Source: an uncultured Clostridia bacterium
GTDB lineage: Bacteria > Bacillota > Clostridia > Christensenellales > CAG-138
DNA length: 19,287 bases
Direction of reading: 5' to 3'
Assembly (NCBI GenBank): GCA_946183765.1
Contig: CAMHDC010000004.1
Coordinates: 1-19,287, forward strand
Of this stretch, positions 6,535 through 14,238 are shown one piece after another (the first letter of the stretch is position 1; every line of letters begins with the position of its first letter). The position numbers and the translations under genes are program-made. The notes under the pieces are model-generated. The model searched no databases. It was not told where the DNA came from and worked only from the letters and a program-made list of their open reading frames with translations.

Positions 6535-8712
6535 TTACGCCCTGGCGATGCAGTTCAGCTTGGCGTTCAGCTCCTTCAGGGTCGCTTTGGGATCGCGGAC
6601 GTTCTTGCGGACGATGATGCCGGCGATGGTCTCGGACCTGGTCATCTGCAGCATGGTATCGTCAAATTTGACTTGGATGTTCGTTCCGTTGCCGTGCCCC
6701 ATCATGCCCATCACGAACGCGCGTCCCTCCGGCACGGCGCACAGATCGCCGATGGTGTCATACACGGAGAAGCGGCCTTCCGGCTGGGGCAGCACCTCCT
6801 GATCCAGCCAGTTGATGATCTCCTGCCCGGGGAGCGTATACGCCGGGTTCGGCTCAGCGACCTTTCGAAACTGGATCGAATCGGTTTGGTCGCCGGCCAC
6901 CGCTTTGAGCTCGGTCACGCCTGTGTTCGGCACTGTAAAGGTGAAGACGCGCCGTCCGATCTGTTCTTCGAACCGTTTGCCGTTTCGGTACAGGGTCACG
7001 GCGGGCTGATTGGAATAGACGATCACCGTCGTCGTATCCTCGGTACGGTCCACATAGCGCCGTCCGCAGATATGGACGAAGGGCGCGGAGGACCAGAAGG
7101 CCTTATAGAGATAGAAGGCGTCCTTTTTCGTTTTCCGATCGAAGGTGACGAGGCCCTTGCCGTTGCGTCCGGGCGTGCCGCCCTCGTTTCGCGCGTCAGC
7201 GGCGAAGTCGAACATGTTCCAGACGAACCCGCCCCAAAGATACGGACGGCTCTCCATTGTCTCCAGCAGCGCTTTGTGGTACGCGGCTTGATACTGCTCC
7301 GTATAGTCGCCCCGTCGGGGTTTAGCGGTCTGCCAGGCCAGGAACGCGTCCGCGCCGTATTCGGTCAGGGCCAGAGGCTTCGTGGGATGCTTGGCGTGGA
7401 CGCTGTCCAGGAATTCTCCGTTCTGCTCCGCCGTTCCCAGATACCACCCGAAGTACAGGTTGTATCCGATCACATCCGGCACCTCCAGCAGGGGCGAATC
7501 GTGGGGCAGCATGAACGCGTTGGCCACGGCCGTGGGGCGGGTAGGATCCAGCGAATGGGCCAGATCATTGAGATACAGGTGAGCTTCGTACAGGTCCTTG
7601 GAATAACCCGAAGCGGTGATCTCGTTGGACAGGGCCCAGCAGGCGATGGAGGCGTGATGCTCATGCTGATGGATCAGCTCGCACAACTGCTGCTCCGCGT
7701 TGCGCTTGGCGTTGGGCATGTGCTCGGAGATGTACGGGATCTCCGCCCAGACGACGAGGCCCAGCCGGTCGCACAGATCGTAGACATAGGGATCGTGCTG
7801 ATAATGGGCAAGGCGCACGGCGTTGGCGCCCATGTCCATGATCAGGGAGAAATCCTTCTCGTGCATGGCTTTCGTCAGCGCATTGCCCACGCCCTCCCGG
7901 TCCTGGTGGCGGCTGACGCCGTGTAGCGGATAGGAGCGTCCGTTCAGGAAAAAGCCCTTTTCTGCGTCGAAGGCGAAGCTGCGGCATCCGAAGCAAAGGG
8001 AAACTTCGTCTGTTGCCATCTCATCCTGATACACAGTGGCGGTGACGCGATAGAGGAACGGGTCTGGCACGCCGTCCCAGAGATGGGGCGAGGGCAGGCG
8101 CACCTCCGTCCGCTCTCCCTCCGCTTCAGCCACCAGGGCTCCGCTTTTCTCCTCTGTGATCCTGTAGGCGATGCGGTCATACAGATCGTCCACCGTGGCG
8201 TGCAGCCGGATCACGGCGTCGTCGCCTTCCATTTTGCTCTGGATGATCAGGCCCGCCGAACCGTCGTGATCCAAAGCGAAGTGGCAGGAAGGGACCACGA
8301 TCAGATTGACGTCCCGATAGATGCCGCCGTAGAAGGTGAAATCCGCCCGTTGGGGGTAGACCGTATCGCTGAACCGGTTGTCCACTTCGACGCACAGCTC
8401 GTTCTCGTCCTGAAGGGCGTCGGTGATATCCACCCGGAAGGTGGAATATCCCCCGTCATGGGCGTCGCACAGGATCCCGTTGCAGTAGACCCTGGCGGAG
8501 GCGTTGACGCCCAGGAACTCCAGGTACGCCCGGTCCAGCTCGTCCATCTGCGGTTTTTTCAACGCTCGCCGATAGGTGCAGACGCCGCGATAGTAATCGT
8601 TGCCGCCATCCGCGCCGTCGATCGCATTCCACGTATGAGGCAGTGTGACCGAAGCGGTTGCGTCTTCCTTCGTAAACAGCCACTGATCCTGTAAAGGAAT
8701 GATCCTTCGCAT
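6535..8712 (-). CDS. Glycoside hydrolase family 2 enzyme, beta-galactosidase-type, with C-terminal extension
   Basis: 725 residues, no signal peptide, so a cytoplasmic enzyme acting on imported sugar. Order: jelly-roll sugar-binding domain (LPHTWNAIDG, YYRGVCTYRR), immunoglobulin-like middle domain, then the TIM barrel starting LHGVSRHQDREGVG. Acid/base Glu364 lies in ALSNEITASG and nucleophile Glu451 in ALTEYGAD; both catalytic residues are present, with the typical GFVWNMFDF downstream. GH2 also includes beta-glucuronidases and beta-mannosidases, so galactoside specificity is likely but not proven. After the core, residues about 617-725 form an extra tail containing VYDTIGDLCAVPEGRAF and a basic end. 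The start at 8712 is chosen over upstream ATGs (8733, 8760) because GAGGAG lies 7 bases before it and the predicted transcript starts near 8740. Confidence 0.92.
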   Translation of the reverse strand: MRRIIPLQDQWLFTKEDATASVTLPHTWNAIDGADGGNDYYRGVCTYRRALKKPQMDELDRAYLEFLGVNASARVYCNGILCDAHDGGYSTFRVDITDALQDENELCVEVDNRFSDTVYPQRADFTFYGGIYRDVNLIVVPSCHFALDHDGSAGLIIQSKMEGDDAVIRLHATVDDLYDRIAYRITEEKSGALVAEAEGERTEVRLPSPHLWDGVPDPFLYRVTATVYQDEMATDEVSLCFGCRSFAFDAEKGFFLNGRSYPLHGVSRHQDREGVGNALTKAMHEKDFSLIMDMGANAVRLAHYQHDPYVYDLCDRLGLVVWAEIPYISEHMPNAKRNAEQQLCELIHQHEHHASIACWALSNEITASGYSKDLYEAHLYLNDLAHSLDPTRPTAVANAFMLPHDSPLLEVPDVIGYNLYFGWYLGTAEQNGEFLDSVHAKHPTKPLALTEYGADAFLAWQTAKPRRGDYTEQYQAAYHKALLETMESRPYLWGGFVWNMFDFAADARNEGGTPGRNGKGLVTFDRKTKKDAFYLYKAFWSSAPFVHICGRRYVDRTEDTTTVIVYSNQPAVTLYRNGKRFEEQIGRRVFTFTVPNTGVTELKAVAGDQTDSIQFRKVAEPNPAYTLPGQEIINWLDQEVLPQPEGRFSVYDTIGDLCAVPEGRAFVMGMMGHGNGTNIQVKFDDTMLQMTRSETIAGIIVRKNVRDPKATLKELNAKLNCIARA

Positions 8713-8746
8713 GGTTCTTCTCCTCGTTTTCATGTTTGTTGCCACA

Positions 8747-8808
8747 AGGATACCAGCCACGCTCCTGCTTTTCTATCCGTGGATTTGCGTTGCCGTCCGC
8801 TGATTGTC
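8747..8808 (-). promoter_or_regulatory. Promoter of the GH2 gene with tandem AraC-type boxes
   Basis: Minus strand: distal GACAATCAGCGGAC (8808-8795) and proximal GCAAATCCACGGAT (8788-8775), spaced 20 bp. The -10 TATCCT (8752-8747) starts 36 bp from the proximal box; the -35 TAGAAA is weak. The leader to the ATG at 8712 would be about 28 nt. The distal box resembles the MFS distal box closely (AATCAGCGGAC against AATCAACGGAC). Confidence 0.72.
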
Positions 8809-8851
8809 ACGGTGTTTTTTCGGTGGAAGATTCCCTTTTCCGCATACGAAA

Positions 8852-8913
8852 GCAAATGAACGAACCTAAAAGCAAATCGTCAGATTTACGATACCCCATC
8901 CTTTTTTTTACAA
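8852..8913 (+). promoter_or_regulatory. Promoter of the GHL6/solute-binding operon with tandem AraC-type boxes
   Basis: Distal GCAAATGAACGAAC (8852-8865) and proximal GCAAATCGTCAGAT (8872-8885), spaced exactly 20 bp, both with perfect cores. The -35 TTTACG (8885-8890), a 17-bp spacer and the -10 TACAAT (8908-8913) follow; the -10 starts 36 bp from the proximal box. The leader to ATG 8941 is about 21 nt. It is back to back with the GH2 promoter. Confidence 0.8.
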
Positions 8914-8940
8914 TATAGGCATCAAACACAGGAGCAAGGT

Positions 8941-10899
8941 ATGGACGGTTGGTGGACAAATTACCCCTGGCGCATGATCCAGCCCAACTTCCGGGAGATC
9001 GACACCCGGGATTTTGACGAGGATCGATTCATGGAGGAGCTGGCCTCCTTCTCCTGCAACGCCGTCATGCTCAACGCGGCCGGTCTCATCGCCGGCTACC
9101 CCACCGCTTTGGAAGACCAGCCCCGGAGCGCCTTTCTGGGCGGCTTCGATCTCGGGCATCTGGTGGACCGCTGCCACGATCAGGGCATCCGGGTCATCGC
9201 CCGGACGGATTTTTCCAAGATCTCCACCGCCGTGTTCGAGCGGCATCCGGACTGGGCCTATCGCCACGCCGACGGAACGCCCCTTATCTATAACGGATAT
9301 GTGCAGACCTGCCTTTCGGGCGGTTACCAGGGCGGCTACATGGACGAGATCCTGCGGGAGGTCCTCACGGCCATCCCCTTCGACGGCATCTACTGCAACA
9401 TGGGCACCGCCACGGGGTACATCGTGGATTACAGCATGAACCGTCACGGTCCCTGCCAGTGCGAGAACTGCCGCCGGGCGTTCCGGGAAAAGTACGGCAT
9501 GTCCATCCCGGAGACCCTCCGCCCCGGGGACAAGGCCAGCATGATCTATTTCCGCTTCCAGCAGGAGCTGGCCGCCGCCCAGAAGCAGCGGGTGACGAAG
9601 CTCCTTCGGAGCATCCGGCCGGACCTTGCCTACTGCTCCGTGGACTATGTGCGCCAGGAAGCCAATTCGGAATATGGTCGGGAGTTGCCTCACTGGCAGT
9701 ATCAGGCCTCCTCCAACGCCCGGGCCATCCGGGGCATGGGCGTGAACGGCACCAGCGCCGACGTGGACTTCATGGGCTTCTCCTATCGCCATGTGGCGGC
9801 GACGCCCGCCCTGCAGGAGCTGCGGCTCTATCAGACCCTCTCTAACTTCGCCGGTATCGATTACTACATCATGGGCCGACCCGAGAACAAGGCGGATACC
9901 TCCGCCTACGATCGGGTGAAAAAGGTGTTCGCCTACGCCGCCGCCCATGAGAAGCACCTATATAACGTACAGTCTCTGGCGGAGGTCCTGCTGGTCCGGG
10001 ACGCCTACGTGATCCCCAACCCGGAGGAGCGGGGCTGGATCCGGGCCCTGACGGAGCTGCACATCCTCTTTGACGAAACGCTGCTGGGAGGCCTCGGCAG
10101 GATCGAGCTTGGCAGGTACAAGGCCATCGTCCTGCCGGAGAAGCCCCGCCTCAGCCCGGAAGCCGCCCAACGGCTGAACGGCTTTGTGCAGGATGGCGGC
10201 ACGGTCCTCTGCGTCGGCCAGCCTCCCGCATTGTTCTGCCTGGGCCTGGCGGGAACGGCAAAGCGAAACGACCGGCTGCTGGGGGCCATGCTCCGCATCC
10301 GCACCGAGGAGCAGGCGGCCTTCCCCCATTTTGCGGACAGGCCCTTCGTCATGCTGGGCAAGAGCTATTGGGAAGCGGAATACGCGGAGGATACCCGGAA
10401 GTACGGCGTCCTGCTGCCGCCGGAGCCCTTCGGCCCGCCGGAGCTGTGCTACCCCACGGCCGAACCCACGTCCTTCCCCGCCGTCACCGGCCGCCCCTAT
10501 GGACAGGGGCAGGCCCTGTACATCCCCTGGTATCCGGGCACGGCCTACTACCAGAACGGCTTCGACAACTGGCTGCTGTTCATGGAGGATGTGCTGAAGA
10601 CCCTGTGCGGTCTGATCTCCCCGGCGGTCTCCCTCAGCCCCATGGTGGAGATCACCCACGGTCGGGGCGAGGAGTTCGAGACGGTCCACTTCGTCAACGG
10701 CAGCGGCCACTTCGGGAACAGCTTTTTCGACCCCGCCCTGCTGACGGATCAGACCGTTGCAATCCCCTGGACAAAAGATACCGCAGTATGCGAAAATCTG
10801 GATGGGCCGGGGAAACTCGTGTACACGCTGCAAAACGGTGTGCTGACCATAACTGTGCCGCGCCTGGGCGCTCACGCCTGCGTGATAATCACCGAATGA
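8941..10899 (+). CDS. Putative glycoside hydrolase, GHL6-like, with beta-galactosidase-trimerisation-type domain
   Basis: 652 residues, no signal peptide. The N-terminal part (about 1-330) reads as a TIM-barrel hydrolase of the poorly characterised 'hypothetical glycosyl hydrolase 6' group: MIQPNFREIDTRDFD, then NAVMLNAAGLIAGYP, GIRVIARTDFSK, FDGIYCNMG and the cysteine cluster CQCENC (172-177) followed by FREKYG. Residues about 340-540 resemble the glutamine-amidotransferase-like trimerisation domain of GH42-type beta-galactosidases (KAIVLPEKPRLS near 393), and the tail is a small beta domain. I assign the family from memory of its motifs; the reaction is unknown. AGGAG lies 6 bases before the ATG. 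It heads an operon with the solute-binding lipoprotein 28 bp downstream, so the imported sugar may be its substrate. Confidence 0.75.
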   Translation: MDGWWTNYPWRMIQPNFREIDTRDFDEDRFMEELASFSCNAVMLNAAGLIAGYPTALEDQPRSAFLGGFDLGHLVDRCHDQGIRVIARTDFSKISTAVFERHPDWAYRHADGTPLIYNGYVQTCLSGGYQGGYMDEILREVLTAIPFDGIYCNMGTATGYIVDYSMNRHGPCQCENCRRAFREKYGMSIPETLRPGDKASMIYFRFQQELAAAQKQRVTKLLRSIRPDLAYCSVDYVRQEANSEYGRELPHWQYQASSNARAIRGMGVNGTSADVDFMGFSYRHVAATPALQELRLYQTLSNFAGIDYYIMGRPENKADTSAYDRVKKVFAYAAAHEKHLYNVQSLAEVLLVRDAYVIPNPEERGWIRALTELHILFDETLLGGLGRIELGRYKAIVLPEKPRLSPEAAQRLNGFVQDGGTVLCVGQPPALFCLGLAGTAKRNDRLLGAMLRIRTEEQAAFPHFADRPFVMLGKSYWEAEYAEDTRKYGVLLPPEPFGPPELCYPTAEPTSFPAVTGRPYGQGQALYIPWYPGTAYYQNGFDNWLLFMEDVLKTLCGLISPAVSLSPMVEITHGRGEEFETVHFVNGSGHFGNSFFDPALLTDQTVAIPWTKDTAVCENLDGPGKLVYTLQNGVLTITVPRLGAHACVIITE

Positions 10900-10927
10900 A
10901 CAATACAGCATATTAAGGAGAAAAAAG

Positions 10928-12757
10928 ATGAAACGCGCGATTTCCCTGATACTGTGTCTCGTGATGCTGCTGTCCACCGCCCTGCTCATTGGCTGCGGCG
11001 GCAAAGAGGACGCCTCCGCCGGCGGCGACGGCACCAAGCCCCTGGAAGTGACCTGGTGGATCCCGGCGGGTGAGGATTCCACCTATTACGATTCCTATGA
11101 GCAGAACCCCGTCGTGAAATATTTCGAGACCATGGACTTCAACGGGCGCAAGCTCAAGTTCCATTTCCAGGTCCCCATCTCCGGTGCGGAGCTGGACAAC
11201 TTCAATACGCTCCTGGCCACTGAGGACTATGCCATGATCATGGACATGAGCCGCTCCACCACCAGCGCTTCAGAGCTCTATGAGGACGACGTGATCTATG
11301 ACCTCACACCCTATATCGACCAGTACATGCCCAACTACAAGAAGGCCCTGGAGGCCCACCCCGAAAGCAGGCAGTACCTGTATTCCAACGTGGACGGGGA
11401 GCAGAAGATCCTGGCCATCTCCTCCATCACCAACGAGACGCTGAACAACTTCATGGGCTGGCTCTACCGGCGGGACTGGATCGCCAAGTACGGCGTGAAC
11501 CCCTCCACCGGCGCCGCCTTCACCTGGTCCAAAGACGAGAACGGCTGGCATGACGACGTGGTGTTTCCCAGCTGGTACAACGAGCAGCTGAAGGCCTTTT
11601 ATCTGACCGTCGATCCCGACTGGGACGGCACCTGCCCCGTATTCATTTCCGACTGGGAATGGATGTTCGACATTTTCACCAAAGCTCAGGCTGACCTGGG
11701 CATCACGGACGGATACTGCCTCTCCATCTTCTATAAGGGATACAACGAGGACGGCTCTCTGTTCACTGCCTTTGGCGGCGGCGCGCCTCTGTGGTACCTG
11801 ACTCCTGACAACAACGCAGGCTTCGGCGGAGATTCTGAATCCATGCGGGCCTATCTCGAATGCCTGAACAACTGGTACACCAAGGGCTGGCTGGACAAGC
11901 AGTTTGCAGAGCGGACCACCGATCAGGCCTATTCCATCAACACCTCCGCGTCCCACGCAGGCAAGATCGGCATGTTCGTAGGCCGCCGGGCGGAGACCGG
12001 CGACCTTCTGGAGACGCCCGATATGCCGCTCACCGAGGGCATCATGATCCAGGGCGCCTATCAGCCCATCAACGACGTCTACGGCTCCGACGCCGTCAAG
12101 CTCCAGGTCCCCTACAGCATGTATCAGTACAGCCACGTGCGCAATGCCAACGTCATCACCAAGAAGGTGTCCGAAGAGGACCTGCCGACCCTCCTGACGT
12201 TCATGGATTACCTTTTCACCACCGACGGCGGGCTGAAACTGTGCTTCGGCCTGACCAAAGAGGAAGTCCAGGAAGTCAACGATCCCGTCTACGCCAAGTT
12301 CAACCTGGAGTACGGCTACTATGCCGACGGTGTGGATGAGAAGGGTATCCCTGTATACGTCCGCAATCCCACGACTCGGGAGGACAACAACCTGGCTTCC
12401 GCCGTGGCCGGCAAGCGCATGTCCACCGGCCTCTATGACTGGGGCTTCGTCCCGGCGCTGAACCAGAGCTATACGCCCGAAGCCGTCCAATGCATGCTGG
12501 CCTGGGACCATTATCAGAACTACGGCTACATCCAGAAGCAGACCAACGACCAGTTTACGGCGGATGAATCCGCGCAGTACAACAAGGCCAAGGCCAACAT
12601 CGACACATATATGTCCACCCAGATCCCGCAGTTCATCACCGGCAAGCTGAACATCAAGGACGACACGGCCTGGAACGATTACTGCAAGATGATCAAGAAG
12701 TACGGCCCCGGCAAGATCACGACCGCTTATCAGCGCATCTGCGATCAGTTCAAATAA
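10928..12757 (+). CDS. Extracellular solute-binding lipoprotein, LplA-type (sugar ABC importer)
   Basis: 609 residues. The signal peptide ends at lipobox LLIGC (Cys23), giving a membrane-anchored protein facing outward. The large size and body pattern (EVTWWIPAG near the mature start, MIMDMS, YDLTPYIDQYMPNYKK, WLYRRDWIAKYG, FGGGAPLWYL, TYMSTQIPQFITGK) are those of the LplA/YtcQ group of family 1 solute-binding proteins, which capture oligosaccharides for LplB/LplC-type permeases. AAGGAG precedes the ATG by 7 bases. It is the second gene of the GHL6 operon and ends at a strong terminator, so no permease follows; the permease at 18705 and the ATPase at 319 are candidate partners under the same type of control. 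Confidence 0.92.
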   Translation: MKRAISLILCLVMLLSTALLIGCGGKEDASAGGDGTKPLEVTWWIPAGEDSTYYDSYEQNPVVKYFETMDFNGRKLKFHFQVPISGAELDNFNTLLATEDYAMIMDMSRSTTSASELYEDDVIYDLTPYIDQYMPNYKKALEAHPESRQYLYSNVDGEQKILAISSITNETLNNFMGWLYRRDWIAKYGVNPSTGAAFTWSKDENGWHDDVVFPSWYNEQLKAFYLTVDPDWDGTCPVFISDWEWMFDIFTKAQADLGITDGYCLSIFYKGYNEDGSLFTAFGGGAPLWYLTPDNNAGFGGDSESMRAYLECLNNWYTKGWLDKQFAERTTDQAYSINTSASHAGKIGMFVGRRAETGDLLETPDMPLTEGIMIQGAYQPINDVYGSDAVKLQVPYSMYQYSHVRNANVITKKVSEEDLPTLLTFMDYLFTTDGGLKLCFGLTKEEVQEVNDPVYAKFNLEYGYYADGVDEKGIPVYVRNPTTREDNNLASAVAGKRMSTGLYDWGFVPALNQSYTPEAVQCMLAWDHYQNYGYIQKQTNDQFTADESAQYNKAKANIDTYMSTQIPQFITGKLNIKDDTAWNDYCKMIKKYGPGKITTAYQRICDQFK

Positions 12758-12771
12758 GATCAAACCCATTT

Positions 12772-12800
12772 GGCGGCGTCAGATTTCGACGCCGCCTTTT
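12772..12800 (+). terminator. Intrinsic terminator after the solute-binding protein
   Basis: Perfect 9-bp stem GGCGGCGTC / GACGCCGCC with a 7-base loop, followed by TTTT. It closes the GHL6/binding-protein operon 15 bases after the stop. Confidence 0.93.
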
Positions 12801-12807
12801 CATTTAG

Positions 12808-12847
12808 GCAAAAACAACACCCGATCCTTTTGGTTGGATCGGGTGTT
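12808..12847 (-). terminator. Intrinsic terminator after dehydrogenase 2
   Basis: Perfect 12-bp stem AACACCCGATCC / GGATCGGGTGTT with an 8-base loop; on the minus strand it runs into GTTTTTG. It ends the second dehydrogenase transcript 20 bases past its stop, facing the + strand terminator. Confidence 0.9.
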
Positions 12848-12866
12848 ATTGATCGATCTAAGTTTG

Positions 12867-13973
12867 TTACATCCACTCGGAGGGGTCGGTCCAGTCGCGC
12901 TTGCCGAAATACTTGTCAAAGTCGATCTGGGCGATCTGCTCCTTCGTCAGTCTGGTGTTTAGGACCTTGGCCCAGCCGCCCTCGGCCTTGCCGCCGTCCA
13001 TGGCGTCGGCCGGGCGCATAAGGTTCAGCAGCGGCTCTCCCGCCTCAAAGCGGCGGGCGTTCTCCCGGATGATCTCGATGCTGGCTGCCGCGCGGTCCGG
13101 GACCTGGGGGGTGGAGTGGGGGGTGATGTATACGTTGGGCATGGTCCAGAGGGGCGAATCCGGGGACAGGGGCTGCTCTTCAAACACGTCGAGGCCCGCG
13201 CCGGACAGGGTGCCGTCCTTCAGCGCTTCGATCATGTCCTCCGTGCAGATGACGCCGCCCCGGGCCATGTTCACCAGGAACGCGCCCTTCTTGACCTGCT
13301 TGAAGGTCTCCTTGTTCAGCATGTGGAAGGTCTGATCGGTGAGTGCGATGGTGAGGACGATGAAGTCGGATTCCCGCAGCAGGGGCTCGATGGTATCGCC
13401 GCCTTCGATGGTCAGCTGCCGGTCGATGAAATCGTAGCCCTTTACCGGGGCGAGGTTGTAGGAGATGATGTGCATCCCGAAGGCTTTGAGCCGGTCGGCC
13501 AGGTGCCTGCCGTTGTTGCCCAGCCCCACGATGCCTACGGTCCTGCCGTACAGGCCCCGCCAGGTCTGCATCCCGTCCACGCCCCACTGGCCCTTTTCCT
13601 GGGCGGCCAGGAGCTCCCTGGTGTGATAGCAGCCCTGCAGCATGAAGTAGATGCAATGCTCGGCCAGCACCGGGGCGCTGCGTCCGGCGGCGCCCGTGAC
13701 GGGGATGCCGCGGGCGAATACCTCCGGCCTCGCGGAGCCGTTCAGGCCCGCGTGGTCGCAGAAGATCCACTTCAGCGTGTTCTCACCCAGCAAAACGGGG
13801 TCCACGTCGCCCATCAGGATGGCCACATCCGCGTCCCGGGCTTCCCGTTCAAGGGCGTCCTTGTCATAGAAGGGAACGTAGACGAACTGGGCCTCCGGGA
13901 ACACCCGGCGCAGAGCATACATGTTCTTTTTGTTGTACCAAACGGTGGTCACGACCTTGCGGATCTTCGGCAT
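12867..13973 (-). CDS. D-2-hydroxyacid dehydrogenase family protein (copy 2), catalytic Glu replaced by Gln
   Basis: 368 residues. Rossmann fingerprint GLGNNG follows RTVGIV; Arg238 (NMARGG) and His286 (TPHSTPQVPDRA) are in place. The residue 29 after the Arg, normally the catalytic Glu of DVFxxEPL, is Gln267 here (DVFEEQPL), so the acid/base pair is altered; formate dehydrogenase of the same superfamily also has Gln at this place. The protein is longer than copy 1 and ends in an extra charged tail of about 40 residues (VLNTRLTKEQIAQIDF onward). It is only distantly similar to copy 1. Start 13973 is preferred over 14015: GGAG lies 9 bases upstream and the predicted transcript starts near 14014. 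Substrate unknown. It is divergent from the AraC gene. Confidence 0.85.
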   Translation of the reverse strand: MPKIRKVVTTVWYNKKNMYALRRVFPEAQFVYVPFYDKDALEREARDADVAILMGDVDPVLLGENTLKWIFCDHAGLNGSARPEVFARGIPVTGAAGRSAPVLAEHCIYFMLQGCYHTRELLAAQEKGQWGVDGMQTWRGLYGRTVGIVGLGNNGRHLADRLKAFGMHIISYNLAPVKGYDFIDRQLTIEGGDTIEPLLRESDFIVLTIALTDQTFHMLNKETFKQVKKGAFLVNMARGGVICTEDMIEALKDGTLSGAGLDVFEEQPLSPDSPLWTMPNVYITPHSTPQVPDRAAASIEIIRENARRFEAGEPLLNLMRPADAMDGGKAEGGWAKVLNTRLTKEQIAQIDFDKYFGKRDWTDPSEWM

Positions 13974-14020
13974 GGGGCGATACTCCTTTCTCCCGTGACT
14001 TCCACGAAATACCATGATCT

Positions 14021-14083
14021 ATTATGGCACGGCTGCCCCCTTTTTGACAGCATCCCCTTTTGCGAACGCGTATACTGCTTTGC
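14021..14083 (-). promoter_or_regulatory. Promoter of dehydrogenase 2 with tandem AraC-type boxes
   Basis: Minus strand: distal GCAAAGCAGTATAC (14083-14070) and proximal GCAAAAGGGGATGC (14063-14050), spaced 20 bp; both begin with the 8-bp repeat TTCGCAAA. A -10 CATAAT (14026-14021) starts 37 bp from the proximal box. This is the weakest match of the nine because the second half of the proximal box departs from consensus. Confidence 0.5.
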
Positions 14084-14143
14084 GAAAGTCGCTGAAAAAA
14101 ACCGCGTTTTCCGGATCGGCTGGTCTTTTATTTCCGGATAAAA

Positions 14144-14205
14144 GCAAATCAGCTGACGTAATAACCAAATAGCATATTCGCAAATCACAGAACGCAATGT
14201 ATAAT
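14144..14205 (+). promoter_or_regulatory. Promoter of the AraC gene with tandem boxes (likely autoregulation)
   Basis: Distal GCAAATCAGCTGAC (14144-14157) and a degenerate proximal ACCAAATAGCATAT (14164-14177), spaced 20 bp. The -35 TTCGCA (14177-14182), a 17-bp spacer and perfect -10 TATAAT (14200-14205) follow; the -10 starts 36 bp from the proximal box. A third GCAAAT (14180-14185) overlaps the -35 and could be a repression site. The leader to ATG 14239 is about 27 nt. Confidence 0.65.
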
Positions 14206-14238
14206 GAGTGTATCTCAAAGGACAGCGAGGAGGCCAAC

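Noticed and set aside
5968..7926. A 652-codon open frame on the + strand across dehydrogenase 1 and the GH2 gene.
   Set aside because: It runs antisense to the well-supported GH2 gene, crosses two terminators and has low-complexity, family-free translation; a GC-rich shadow.
6535..8760. Longer GH2 reading frame starting at 8760.
   Set aside because: The extra residues lack a ribosome binding site and lie upstream of the predicted transcript start near 8740.
8763..8768. A further weak box (GCAGGA on the minus strand) 20 bp downstream of the GH2 proximal box.
   Set aside because: It breaks the positions that are invariant in the other boxes and overlaps the expected -35.
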